From NCBI RefSeq assembly GCF_016658545.1, contig NZ_JACVZC010000014.1, positions 1 through 64,000 on the forward strand: a DNA stretch of 64,000 nt, written 5' to 3'. Every line of letters starts with the position of its first letter. Position 1 is the first letter of the stretch. Both the position numbers and the translations under genes were made by a program. The notes under the pieces were generated by a model. It saw only the letters and a program-made list of their open reading frames with translations. It did not search any database and was not told the DNA's origin. Positions 8,112 through 16,333 of the stretch are shown piece by piece. The DNA comes from Pseudomonas sp. S37 (GTDB lineage Bacteria; Pseudomonadota; Gammaproteobacteria; Pseudomonadales; Pseudomonadaceae).

Positions 8112-8558
8112 ATGTCCTATCGAATCCTGTTGATCGCCCTGCTGGGGCTGATGACATCCGCCTGTGCGCCGTACTACGGCAGCGGGGGCTATTACCGCTC
8201 GGACTATTACTCCACCGACCGCTATGTGGCGCCGGGTTATTACCGTTATGACCGCTACTATGTGGCCCCACAGCCGCGTTACTACTACCAGCCGGCACCG
8301 CGCTATTACCGTTCCGCTCCGGCGCCTTATTACCGCTCGCATCCGCAGCCGGGGGTGAACCAGTGGCACGGTAACCCGCGCTATGACTATGGCAACCGCC
8401 AGCGCAATGACTATCGGGGGGATCGCGACCGGCATGACTATCGTGATGGCAGCCAGCGGTACCAGCGTGGTGACTGGCACTCCAATGGGCAGCGCAATGG
8501 CGATGGGCGTTGGGATGGCCGGCGTGGGCAGGGGCGAGGGGGCAACTGGCAGCGTTGA
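8112..8558 (+). CDS. Tyr/Arg-rich low-complexity lipoprotein
   Basis: This 148-residue protein has a lipoprotein signal (MSYRILLIALLGLMTSAC, lipid-modified Cys18). Its body is of strikingly simple composition: residues 20-70 carry many YY and RY pairs (YYRSDYYSTDRY, RYDRYYV, PRYYY), and residues 90-148 are rich in Arg, Asp, Gly and Asn. The start is set by a perfect AGGAGG five bases before ATG 8112. It resembles the loosely defined Pseudomonas YXWGXW/tyrosine-rich exported proteins, but I do not recognise a function. It is probably outer-membrane anchored. It is divergent from the diguanylate cyclase and monocistronic. Confidence 0.8.
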   Translation: MSYRILLIALLGLMTSACAPYYGSGGYYRSDYYSTDRYVAPGYYRYDRYYVAPQPRYYYQPAPRYYRSAPAPYYRSHPQPGVNQWHGNPRYDYGNRQRNDYRGDRDRHDYRDGSQRYQRGDWHSNGQRNGDGRWDGRRGQGRGGNWQR

Positions 8559-8566
8559 TTGATCTA

Positions 8567-8669
8567 AAGCGGGGGCGCTTCGCGCCCCGATCGCGACACA
8601 AGGCCGCTCCTACAACCAGATCCCCTGTGGGAGCGGCCTTGTGTCGCGATGGGCTGCGAAGCAGCCCCG
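8567..8669. repeat. Long inverted repeat of a second REP-like family
   Basis: The left half has a GGGGCGC-TTC-GCGCCCC hairpin, then GATCGCGACACAAGGCC and GCTCCTACA. The right half mirrors it as TGTGGGAGCGGCC, TTGTGTCGCGATGGGCTGC and a GCAGCCCC end. It shares only the GAGCGG core with the common REP. It lies between convergent genes and may end transcription on both strands. A second copy is at 56981-57100. Confidence 0.75.
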
Positions 8670-8680
8670 GGTTCTCCAAA

Positions 8681-9787
8681 CTAACCCAGGTCCGCCAACG
8701 GGTGCCGCCCCTCCCACACCTTGGCAAAATGCGCTTCCACCACCGCAGCGGGCACCTGCCCCACATCCGGCCAGTGCCAGCGCGGCCGGTTGTCCTTGTC
8801 CAGCAAGCGGGCACGAACACCTTCGCTGAACTCCGGGTGACGGCAACAGTTCAGGCTCATGCAGTATTCCATCTGGAACACCTGCGCCAATGACAGGTGC
8901 CGCGCCCGGCGGATCTGTTCCCACACCAGATGTGCCGTCAGCGGGCAACCTTCATGCAGCCGTTGGCCGGCCTCGGCCAGCAAGGGGTCGTCATGCTGCT
9001 TGAGCCCCTCCAGCGCACGCCACGCAGCCGCCGCATCGGCCACATCGAGCAACGCGTCGATCACTTGCCGGCGCGGCAACCATTGGGCTGCCGGTAGCTC
9101 GGCGCAAGCGCGGTGCTGCTCGGCCTTGAGCAGGCTGTTCAGTTGCAGCGCGGTCTGTTCCTGCCAGTTGAGTTGCAGCAGTTCCTCGATCAAGGCCTCT
9201 TGCTGATGCTCGCCAAGAAAACGGTCGGCCAGGCCCAGGTCAAGCGCGTCACGGGCATTGATCGGTGCGCCGGTCAGGCCAAGGAACAAGCCCAGCTTGC
9301 CCGGTAGGCGTGCCAGGAACCAACTGGCACCCACGTCCGGGTACAGGCCGATGCTGATTTCCGGCATGGCCAACCGACTGCTGGGCGTGACGATGCGCAC
9401 ATTGGCGCCTTGCAGCAGCCCCATGCCGCCACCCAGCACATGCCCGTGGCCCCAGCACAGTAGGGGCTTTGGGTAGGTGTGCAGGGCAAAGTCCAGGCGG
9501 TATTCGGCGGCGAAGAAGGAGGCTGCCAGTGGCGGCACGCTGCCGGGGTGTTCGCGGCAGGCTTGCACCAGGGCGCGTACATCGCCGCCGGCGCAGAAGG
9601 CTTTGGCGCCGTTGCCGCGCAGCAGCACGCAGACGATGCCCGGGTCGCGGGCCCAGCTGTGCAATTGTTCGCCCAGCACCTCGATCATCGGCAGGGTCAG
9701 GGCGTTGAGCGCCTTGGGCGCATCCAGGGTGGCGATGCCGATGCGGGCGCCGTCGGCGCCGGTGAGTACCTCGCAATGAATGGCCAT
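8681..9787 (-). CDS. 3-hydroxyisobutyryl-CoA hydrolase-like crotonase
   Basis: This 368-residue enoyl-CoA hydratase/isomerase superfamily member is of the longer ECH_2 (HIBYL-CoA hydrolase) subgroup. The oxyanion-hole stretch [12 protein letters not shown] and [17 protein letters not shown] are clear. The acidic pair E143 and D151 ([16 protein letters not shown]) is where this subgroup carries its hydrolase residues. The C-terminal 100 residues ([27 protein letters not shown]) are also typical. The expected role is valine catabolism, but there are no other valine genes nearby, so another beta-hydroxyacyl-CoA is possible. Confidence 0.88.
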   Translation of the reverse strand: MAIHCEVLTGADGARIGIATLDAPKALNALTLPMIEVLGEQLHSWARDPGIVCVLLRGNGAKAFCAGGDVRALVQACREHPGSVPPLAASFFAAEYRLDFALHTYPKPLLCWGHGHVLGGGMGLLQGANVRIVTPSSRLAMPEISIGLYPDVGASWFLARLPGKLGLFLGLTGAPINARDALDLGLADRFLGEHQQEALIEELLQLNWQEQTALQLNSLLKAEQHRACAELPAAQWLPRRQVIDALLDVADAAAAWRALEGLKQHDDPLLAEAGQRLHEGCPLTAHLVWEQIRRARHLSLAQVFQMEYCMSLNCCRHPEFSEGVRARLLDKDNRPRWHWPDVGQVPAAVVEAHFAKVWEGRHPLADLG

Positions 9788-9913
9788 GGACTACCTCGCG
9801 CAAGTCATCGCACAAGTATGGCTGGCCTGGCCGATCGTGCCGGTTGTCGGTCGGATCGTTTGACAAGCGGGGAGGGCTTACCTAGTGTCGCGCCATTGTT
9901 TATGGAAGGCCCC

Positions 9914-10606
9914 ATGACTGACGACGATCGCATCAAGCTTGAACCCAGCTGGAAAGCCGCATTGCGCGGCGAATTCGACCAGCCCTACATGCACCAGCTG
10001 CGCGAGTTCCTGCGTGGCGAGTACGCTGCCGGCAAGGAAATCTACCCGCCTGGGCCGCTGATCTTCAACGCGCTCAACTCCACACCGCTGGAGCAGGTCA
10101 AGGTGGTGATCCTCGGCCAGGACCCGTACCACGGGCCAGGCCAGGCCCATGGCCTGTGCTTCTCGGTGCAGCCAGGCGTGGCCACGCCACCGTCGCTGGT
10201 CAACATCTACAAAGAGCTGCAGCGCGACTTGAACATCCCGATCGCCAGCCATGGCTACCTGCAGAGCTGGGCCGAGCAGGGCGTATTGCTGCTCAACACC
10301 ACCATGACGGTGGAACGTGCGAATGCGGCATCGCATGCCAAGAAGGGGTGGGAGTTCTTTACGGACCGAGTGATCCAGGTGGTCAGCGAGCAGTGCCCGA
10401 ACGTGGTGTTCCTGTTGTGGGGCGCGCATGCGCAGAGCAAGCAGAAACTGATCGACGGCACCAAGCACCTGGTGTTGAAGTCGGTGCACCCGTCGCCGTT
10501 GTCGGCTTACCGTGGCTTCTTGGGCTGCGGGCATTTCAGCCGGACCAACAGCTTCCTTGAGCAGCGCGGGATGGCGCCGATCAACTGGGCATTGCCGCCG
10601 TTGTGA
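9914..10606 (+). CDS. ung: Uracil-DNA glycosylase
   Basis: This 230-residue family-1 UDG removes uracil from DNA to start base-excision repair. Motifs present are [13 protein letters not shown] with catalytic D70, the uracil-binding LLNTTMTVE, and [17 protein letters not shown] with H192. I chose ATG 9914 ([10 protein letters not shown]) because GGAAGG lies 4-5 bases upstream. An in-frame ATG at 9902 would overlap that ribosome site. It is monocistronic and convergent with the AbrB-like gene. Confidence 0.97.
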   Translation: MTDDDRIKLEPSWKAALRGEFDQPYMHQLREFLRGEYAAGKEIYPPGPLIFNALNSTPLEQVKVVILGQDPYHGPGQAHGLCFSVQPGVATPPSLVNIYKELQRDLNIPIASHGYLQSWAEQGVLLLNTTMTVERANAASHAKKGWEFFTDRVIQVVSEQCPNVVFLLWGAHAQSKQKLIDGTKHLVLKSVHPSPLSAYRGFLGCGHFSRTNSFLEQRGMAPINWALPPL

Positions 10607-10620
10607 TCACCTGACAGACC

Positions 10621-10725
10621 GTGTCGCCTGATTCGCGGGCTTGCCCGCTCCCACAGGGACTGCGCTGCCCTCAGGCCTGGCGCGATCCCTGTGGGAGCGG
10701 GTTCACCCGCGAAGAAGGCGACGCG
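10621..10725. repeat. REP pair between convergent ung and AbrB-like gene
   Basis: Two head-to-head REP units (left CGCGGGCTTGCCCGCTCCCACAG, right CTGTGGGAGCGGGTTCACCCGCG, given as labels of position 10631-10655 and 10688-10711). Outer GTCGCC and GGCGAC also pair. Confidence 0.85.
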
Positions 10726-10734
10726 GTTTATCAG

Positions 10735-11769
10735 TCATTCCTCAACACGCGCATTCCACACCCGGAACAACGGCTCCGCCAGAAACAACACAAACAACAG
10801 CCGCATCACCTGCAGCGCCGTCACCAGCGGCACAGACAACTGCAAGGTCTCCGCCGTCAGGCTCATCTCGGCAATCCCGCCCGGCATCATCCCCAAGGTC
10901 AACGAGCGCAAATCCAGCGAGGTCATCACGCTCAATACCCAGGCGGCACTGGCGGCAATCGCCATGCACAACGCCGTGGCCACCAGCGTACGCCCGAGGA
11001 ACGATGGCGCGCGGCGGAAGAACGCCCGGTTGAAGTGGCAGGCCAGGCCACTGCCAATCAACCACTGGCCGATCTGGCTGGCGCCATTGGGCAGCGCAAT
11101 TTGCAGGTTGCCCGCCAGGCTCACCGTGGCTGCTACCAGCAATGGCCCGAACAGCCACGGGTTGGGCTGGCGCAAGCGTTGCCACAGCAAGGCCACGGCA
11201 ACACCCAGCGGGGCAATCAGTGCCAGCCAGCCCCAGCTCACGCTGCCTGCGTGATTGAGCGGTACGCCGTCACCCAGCAGGAACTTGAACAGCGCCGGTA
11301 CGCACAGCACTACCGCCAGCACCCGCAGGCTCTGTGCCGCCGCTACCTGGCTAAGCACAGCGCCATTACGCGCGCCGAGGTTGACCATCTCACCCGAGCC
11401 ACCGGGCATGCTGGCGAAGAACGCTGTGGCGCGATCTTCTCCGGTACGCCGCAACAACCATACGCTGATCACGCTGGACAGGGTGGTGAACAGCGCGCCG
11501 AAGAAGATCAGCGCGAAATGGCTGGCCACCTGCTCGATCACCGCCGGGGTGAAGTGCAGGCCGATGCCGATGCCGATGATCCACTGCCCGCATTTGCGGC
11601 CATTGGGTATTTCCGACAGCTGCCAGGGCGTCAGGCAGCGCACCAGGATGATCGCCAGCAACGAGCCGACCATCCACGGCAAAGGCCAGCCGACCTTGCT
11701 GGCGGCAAAACCGCCAGCAAGGCCGACCAGCCCGGTCGCAACAAACAGCGGGAATGACCGGTCAGGCAT
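10735..11769 (-). CDS. AbrB-family membrane protein (putative permease)
   Basis: This 344-residue polytopic membrane protein contains the duplicated AbrB-type module. The two halves each carry the MPGG motif (FFASMPGGSGEMVNL near residue 118 and LGMMPGGIAEMSL near 295). Despite the name it is unrelated to the DNA-binding AbrB. Its start overlaps the end of tctA by 8 bases (11762-11769), so it is the last gene of the tct operon. A helper role in carboxylate transport is inferred from that linkage. The biochemical function of the family is not established. Confidence 0.85.
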   Translation of the reverse strand: MPDRSFPLFVATGLVGLAGGFAASKVGWPLPWMVGSLLAIILVRCLTPWQLSEIPNGRKCGQWIIGIGIGLHFTPAVIEQVASHFALIFFGALFTTLSSVISVWLLRRTGEDRATAFFASMPGGSGEMVNLGARNGAVLSQVAAAQSLRVLAVVLCVPALFKFLLGDGVPLNHAGSVSWGWLALIAPLGVAVALLWQRLRQPNPWLFGPLLVAATVSLAGNLQIALPNGASQIGQWLIGSGLACHFNRAFFRRAPSFLGRTLVATALCMAIAASAAWVLSVMTSLDLRSLTLGMMPGGIAEMSLTAETLQLSVPLVTALQVMRLLFVLFLAEPLFRVWNARVEE

Positions 11770-13276
11770 CGGCCATGGCCCGGCGCTGTTGGGCGCGCTT
11801 ACGCCAGATGCGCAGCAGCGGCAGGGTCAGCATGCAAATGGTCAGTACCCACACCGACATGCTGATCGGGCTTGACCAGAGGATGCCCAGTTCACCGTTG
11901 GAGATCGACAGTGCCCGGCGCAGGTTCTGTTCCATCAGCCCGCCTAGGATGAAGCCCAGCAGGATCGGCGACAACGGGAAGTCCAGCTTGCGCAGGATGT
12001 AGCCCATGATGCCGATGCCGACCATCAGGAACAGGTCGAAGGTGGTGGCATGCACGGCGTACACGCCGATCGCGGTGATGATGGCGATCACCGGCACCAG
12101 TGCCCAGTTCGGCACGGCGAGGATGCGGGTGAAGATGCGGATCATCGGGATGTTGAGGATCACCAGCATGATGTTGGCAATGAACAGCGAGGCGATCAGG
12201 CCCCAGACGATGTCTGGCTGCTGTTCGAACAGCAGTGGGCCGGGGGTGATGTTGTACAGGGTCAGTGCGCCGATCATCACTGCGGTGGTGCCGGAGCCCG
12301 GTACGCCGAGGGTCAGCATCGGTACCAGAGCGCCACAGCAGGAGGCACCAATGGCGGTTTCCGGTGCGGCCAGGCCACGGGCGTCGCCCTTGCCGAACTT
12401 GCCGCTGGTGCCGGCAATGCGTTTTTCGGTCATGTAGGCCACGGCGCTGGCCAAGGTAGCGCCGGCACCCGGGAGCACGCCCATGATGAAGCCCAGCAGG
12501 CCGCAGCGGATGTTGACCACGAACACCGAGGCCGCTTCCTTGAAGTTGAACAGCATGCGCCCGGTGGCCTTCACTGCCTGGTGGCCATGGTGAGTCTTTT
12601 CCAGCAGCAGGAGGATTTCGCTGATGGAGAACAGGCCCAGCACCAGCACCACGAACTGGATACCATCGGCCAGGTGCACGCTGTCACCGGTAAAGCGGTA
12701 GACGCCGCTGTTGGCGTCGATGCCGACCGCTGACAGGAACAGCCCGATCAGGGCGGCAATGAAGGTTTTCAGCGGTTTGTCACCGGCCATGCCGCCCAGG
12801 CAGACAATGGCGAACACCATCAGCACGAAGTACTCGGCCGGGCCGAAGGCAATCGCCCATTTCGCCAGCAGCGGGGCGAACAGCACCATGCCACAGGTGG
12901 CGATGAAGGCGCCGATGAACGAACTCCAGGCCGACAGCGACAGCGCCACGCCAGCCAGGCCCTGGCGGGCCATCGGGTAACCGTCGAGGGTGGTCATCAC
13001 GGTCGAGGCCTCACCCGGGATGTTCAGCAGGATCGAACTGATACGGCCGCCGTATTCGCAGCCCAGGTATACCGCTGCCAGCAGAATCAGCGCCGACTCC
13101 GGCGGCAGGCCGAGGGCGAAGGCGATGGGGATCAGCAGGGCCACGCCGTTGATCGGGCCCAGGCCCGGCAGCAGGCCGACCACGGTGCCGATCAGGGTGC
13201 CGGAAAGGGCGGTGACCAGGTTGTAGGGGGACAGGGCAACGCCGAAGCCCTGGCCCAGGTAGCTCAAGGTATCCAT
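11762..13276 (-). CDS. tctA: Tripartite tricarboxylate transporter, large membrane subunit TctA
   Basis: This 504-residue subunit with about 12 membrane segments forms the transport channel of the TTT system for citrate-like acids. Family signatures are GLLPGLGPINGVALLIP near residue 38, GGRISSILLNIPGEASTVMT near 76, and VLPGAGATLASAVAYMTEKR near 265. It starts 3 bases after the tctB stop and overlaps the AbrB-like gene downstream. It is full length. Confidence 0.96.
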   Translation of the reverse strand: MDTLSYLGQGFGVALSPYNLVTALSGTLIGTVVGLLPGLGPINGVALLIPIAFALGLPPESALILLAAVYLGCEYGGRISSILLNIPGEASTVMTTLDGYPMARQGLAGVALSLSAWSSFIGAFIATCGMVLFAPLLAKWAIAFGPAEYFVLMVFAIVCLGGMAGDKPLKTFIAALIGLFLSAVGIDANSGVYRFTGDSVHLADGIQFVVLVLGLFSISEILLLLEKTHHGHQAVKATGRMLFNFKEAASVFVVNIRCGLLGFIMGVLPGAGATLASAVAYMTEKRIAGTSGKFGKGDARGLAAPETAIGASCCGALVPMLTLGVPGSGTTAVMIGALTLYNITPGPLLFEQQPDIVWGLIASLFIANIMLVILNIPMIRIFTRILAVPNWALVPVIAIITAIGVYAVHATTFDLFLMVGIGIMGYILRKLDFPLSPILLGFILGGLMEQNLRRALSISNGELGILWSSPISMSVWVLTICMLTLPLLRIWRKRAQQRRAMADA

Positions 13277-13279
13277 GTG

Positions 13280-13738
13280 TCAGTTCTCCAGTACGCTCAG
13301 CAGGCCAAGGGGCAGGGGCACGTCCATCACGCGGTCGAACAGCCAGTAGAGGAAAATGCTCATGCCCACCACCACGATGGCACTGTGCAGCCAGCGGCCG
13401 CCGTACAGGCGGGCCATGGGCAGGCCGACGAGGATGGCGCTGAGAATGAAGCCCAGCGATTCGAAGGTGGCAGCGAAGACGATCAGCAGGCCGACGCAGG
13501 CGGCGATCTTGATCAGGGTTTCGCGGTCCAGCTCCGGTTCGTCGTCCTTGCGCACGATCGGCGTGGGGCGGATAGCCAGGTACAGCAGGCCCAGGCCCAT
13601 CAGGCCGAGCATCAGCAGCGGGTAGGCGCGCGGGCCCACCGGCTCGTAGGAGAATGCGGCCTGGTAGGGCCAGGCCATCACGGCCAGGGCGGCACATACC
13701 GCCAGCAGGGCCAGGGCGAAGATGCGTTGCAGGATCAT
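13280..13738 (-). CDS. tctB: Tripartite tricarboxylate transporter, small membrane subunit TctB
   Basis: This 152-residue membrane protein has four hydrophobic segments (about 3-22, 32-50, 82-113, 120-138), as expected for TctB. The frame extends upstream to 13792 but runs through a REP palindrome, so I start at ATG 13738 (MILQRIFALALL). It sits between tctC and tctA, separated from tctC by the 16-bp-armed hairpin at 13763-13796. Confidence 0.92.
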   Translation of the reverse strand: MILQRIFALALLAVCAALAVMAWPYQAAFSYEPVGPRAYPLLMLGLMGLGLLYLAIRPTPIVRKDDEPELDRETLIKIAACVGLLIVFAATFESLGFILSAILVGLPMARLYGGRWLHSAIVVVGMSIFLYWLFDRVMDVPLPLGLLSVLEN

Positions 13739-13762
13739 CCGAGAGTCCTCGTTGAACGCGGA

Positions 13763-13796
13763 CCCTGTGGGAGCGGGTAAACCCGCTCCCACAGGG
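13763..13796. repeat. Perfect REP hairpin between tctC and tctB
   Basis: Arms CCCTGTGGGAGCGGGT (13763-13778) and ACCCGCTCCCACAGGG (13781-13796) pair over 16 bp with a 2-nt loop. In tct mRNA this would stand 22 bases past the tctC stop and 24 bases before tctB, without a T-tract. Confidence 0.9.
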
Positions 13797-13818
13797 ATCG
13801 GTGAAAGTGGGTGAATGC

Positions 13819-14799
13819 TTACTGGATCAGGCCAAATTCCTTGGCCAGTGCCTTGTAGTCAGCCACTTGCTTCTTCACATAACCGTCCAGCTCTTCGCCG
13901 GTCATGGCGAACGGGAACAGTTCGCGCTGGTCACGCAGCTGGGCGAAGTCTTCCGAGGCCAGCATCTTGTCGAACGACTGTTTCCACCAGGCGTAGTCCT
14001 CGTCGCTCACCTTTGGCCCCAGGTAGAAGCCGCGCACCACGGGCCAGACGATGTCGTAGCCCTGTTCCTTGGCGGTAGGAATGTTCTTCATCTCTGGCTC
14101 GTCCAGGCGGTTTTCCGAGAACACCGCGAGGATGCGCATGTTGCCGCTCTGGATGTGCGGCATGGAGTCGGAAATGTCGGTGGAGCCGACCTGGATGTGG
14201 CCACCCAGCAGTGCCGTGGCGATTTCACCGCCGCCTTCCAGGGCCACGTAGCGCAGGTCGCGCGGGTTGATGCCGGCAGCCTTGGCGATCAGCGCGGTCT
14301 GCATCCAGTCCTGGCTGCCGACGGTGCCACCGGAGCCGATCACCACCTTGCTCGGGTCTTTCTTCAGCGCCGCGACCAGGTCATCGAGGGTCTTGTAGGG
14401 CGAGTCGCTTTTCACCGCGATGGCGCCATAGCTGGTGCCGACCGCGGCCAGCCATTTCACCGCGTTCTCGTCAAAGCGGCCGAACTTGCCCTGGGCCAGG
14501 TTCAGCAGCGAACCGCTGGACCAGGCCACCAGGGTGCCGGCGTCGGCCGGGCGCTGGGCGACCACGGCGTTGTAGGCCACTGCGCCGACACCGCCGGGCA
14601 TGTAGGTGACGCGCATCGGTTTGCTGAGGATCTTTTCCTGCACCAGGGCGCTTTGCACCAGCTTGCAGGTCAGGTCGAAACCACCGCCGGGCGAGGCGGG
14701 GGCGATGCATTCGGGGCGTTTCGGTTCGGCAGCGAGGGCGTTACCGGCCAACAGCAGGCAGCCGGTAGCGAGGACGAGGCGGCGCAGTGAAAAGGTCAT
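13819..14799 (-). CDS. tctC: Tricarboxylate-binding periplasmic protein TctC
   Basis: This 326-residue solute-binding protein of the TctC/Bug family delivers tricarboxylates to TctAB. The signal peptide is MTFSLRRLVLATGCLLLAGNALA with cleavage before AEPKR. The Bug-family ligand loops are visible: CIAPASPGGGFDLTCKLV near residue 36 and VVIGSGGTVGSQDWM near 155. It lies 45 bases after opdH and precedes tctB. An A-rich Hfq/Crc-type motif lies just ahead of its ribosome site. Confidence 0.95.
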   Translation of the reverse strand: MTFSLRRLVLATGCLLLAGNALAAEPKRPECIAPASPGGGFDLTCKLVQSALVQEKILSKPMRVTYMPGGVGAVAYNAVVAQRPADAGTLVAWSSGSLLNLAQGKFGRFDENAVKWLAAVGTSYGAIAVKSDSPYKTLDDLVAALKKDPSKVVIGSGGTVGSQDWMQTALIAKAAGINPRDLRYVALEGGGEIATALLGGHIQVGSTDISDSMPHIQSGNMRILAVFSENRLDEPEMKNIPTAKEQGYDIVWPVVRGFYLGPKVSDEDYAWWKQSFDKMLASEDFAQLRDQRELFPFAMTGEELDGYVKKQVADYKALAKEFGLIQ

Positions 14800-14817
14800 C
14801 GTCGATCTCCGTGAGTG

Positions 14818-14825
14818 TTGTTGTT
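14818..14825 (-). promoter_or_regulatory. Candidate Hfq/Crc target motif of tctC
   Basis: The minus strand reads AACAACAA, matching AANAANAA exactly, 19-26 bases before the tctC ATG and just upstream of the GGAG ribosome site. In Pseudomonas such motifs are bound by Hfq with Crc to block translation during catabolite repression. Confidence 0.55.
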
Positions 14826-14844
14826 ATCGGTTACTGCTATTGGC

Positions 14845-16134
14845 TTACCAAATGGCCAGGCTGTAGCTCACCAGCAGCCGCACTTCGTCGGCATCGCGGG
14901 CGAAGTTGGAGCGGAAGGTGGCGTTGCGCAAACGCACGGCGACGTTCTTCAACGGGCCGCTTTGTACCACGTACTTCAGCTCGGTGTTGCGTTCCCATTC
15001 CTTGCCTTCGCCGTCGGCAGCGCGGCTGACGTTGTCGCCGCTGATGTAGCGGGTCATGAAGGTCAGGCCGGGTACACCAAGGGCGGCAAAGTTGTAGTCG
15101 TAGCGTGCTTGCCAGGAGCGCTCGTCTTTACCGGCGAAGTCGTTGATCTGGACGAAGTTGACCAGGTACGGGTCGGCACCATCCACATACGGGAAGGCGC
15201 TGTCGCCCGACAGCTGCTGCCAGGCGGCGCTGACCTTGTGCCCGCCCAGGGCGTAGCTGAGCATGCCGTTGACCGTGGTGTTGTCGATGTTGCCGGCCTT
15301 GGCGGCACCGGCATCGTCACTGACCGCCAAGCGCAGGTCGGCGCCGAAGGTGCCCGGGCCCCATGGCTGGGTGGCGACCATGCCGATGAAGTGCTGGCGG
15401 TAGATATCGTCGAGCTGGGCGAAGTGGTAGCTGCCGGTGATGCGGTCGGTGAACTGGTAGTCGAGGCCGCCCAGGGTCAGGTTGTCGGCGCTGAACGAAC
15501 CACCGAAGCGGCCGTTCTTGTTGTTCAGGGCCAGGTCTTCCCAGTTGGTGTCGTTGCGGTCTTTGGCCTTGTCCAGACGCCCGCCGGTGAAGGTCAGGCC
15601 CTTGATCTCCTTCGAGGTCAGCAGGCCGCCTTCGAAGGTTTGCGGCAAGATGCGCCCGTCGTTGGGCTGCAGGGTGGGCAGTTCCGGGATGAGCGTGCCG
15701 ATCTTCAGTTCGGTCTGCGAGATCTTTACCTTGCCGGTCAGGCCGAGCTTGGAATATTCGTCGGCCGCCTTGCCGTCATCGTGGGTCGGCAGCAGGCCGG
15801 TGTCGGTACGGTCGGGGCTGGAGTCGAGCTTGATGCCGAGCATGCCCAGTGCGTCCAGGCCGAAGCCTACGGTGCCTTCGGTATAGCCGGACTCGAAATT
15901 GAGCATGAAGCCCTGGGCCCATTCGTCGCGCTTGGATTGTTGCGCGCTGGTGCCGTCGCGGAAGTCGCGGTTGAAGTACATGTTGCGGGTTTCGAAGGTG
16001 GCCGTGCTGTCTTCGAAGAAGGCGGCCTGGCTCATCGGGGCGACACCGGCAAGCGCAAGGGCGCTGGCGATGGCGGAGGGGCGTGCGGCAAAGGAACGGG
16101 TAGGCGCGAACGCCTGCGGCTGCGATGACAGCAT
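14845..16134 (-). CDS. opdH: OprD-family tricarboxylate porin OpdH
   Basis: This 429-residue outer-membrane porin of the OprD family has an N-terminal export signal (hydrophobic part SAIASALALAGVAPMSQA), and the mature start AAFFEDSTATFETRNMYFNRDF is the usual OprD-family beginning. The C-terminus is LLVSYSLAIW, an aromatic-ending final beta strand. Linkage to tctCBA and tctDE, the arrangement known for OpdH, points to tricarboxylate uptake. It is the first gene of the operon, divergent from tctD across 199 bases. Confidence 0.93.
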   Translation of the reverse strand: MLSSQPQAFAPTRSFAARPSAIASALALAGVAPMSQAAFFEDSTATFETRNMYFNRDFRDGTSAQQSKRDEWAQGFMLNFESGYTEGTVGFGLDALGMLGIKLDSSPDRTDTGLLPTHDDGKAADEYSKLGLTGKVKISQTELKIGTLIPELPTLQPNDGRILPQTFEGGLLTSKEIKGLTFTGGRLDKAKDRNDTNWEDLALNNKNGRFGGSFSADNLTLGGLDYQFTDRITGSYHFAQLDDIYRQHFIGMVATQPWGPGTFGADLRLAVSDDAGAAKAGNIDNTTVNGMLSYALGGHKVSAAWQQLSGDSAFPYVDGADPYLVNFVQINDFAGKDERSWQARYDYNFAALGVPGLTFMTRYISGDNVSRAADGEGKEWERNTELKYVVQSGPLKNVAVRLRNATFRSNFARDADEVRLLVSYSLAIW

Positions 16135-16152
16135 CGTCGATGACTCCGTTTA

Positions 16153-16160
16153 TTGTTCTT
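16153..16160 (-). promoter_or_regulatory. Candidate Hfq/Crc target motif of opdH
   Basis: The minus strand reads AAGAACAA, an exact AANAANAA, 19-26 bases before the opdH ATG and next to the GGAG ribosome site. It has the same spacing as the tctC copy. Confidence 0.55.
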
Positions 16161-16226
16161 ATTCGTTGCACCTTGCTGGTGCTTTTTTCGGCGCGAAGCG
16201 CGACCGTGGTGCGATGCTAGGCAACG

Positions 16227-16258
16227 AACCTTTCGCTAACCTTTCAACCTGAAAGGTT
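16227..16258. promoter_or_regulatory. Candidate TctD operator
   Basis: AACCTTTC occurs at 16227-16234 and again at 16238-16245 (11-bp period). The second copy is the left arm of a perfect inverted repeat AACCTTTCA-ACC-TGAAAGGTT (16238-16258). The array lies in the divergent opdH/tctD intergenic region. Tandem half-sites at one helical turn are typical of OmpR-family regulators such as TctD. The assignment is by position. Confidence 0.55.
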
Positions 16259-16333
16259 TGTTACAAGGGGCTTCACAGGCTTGACGACAGCGGTACACTC
16301 CGCGCCGTTGCCCCACTCGAGAGGGAGAATCCG

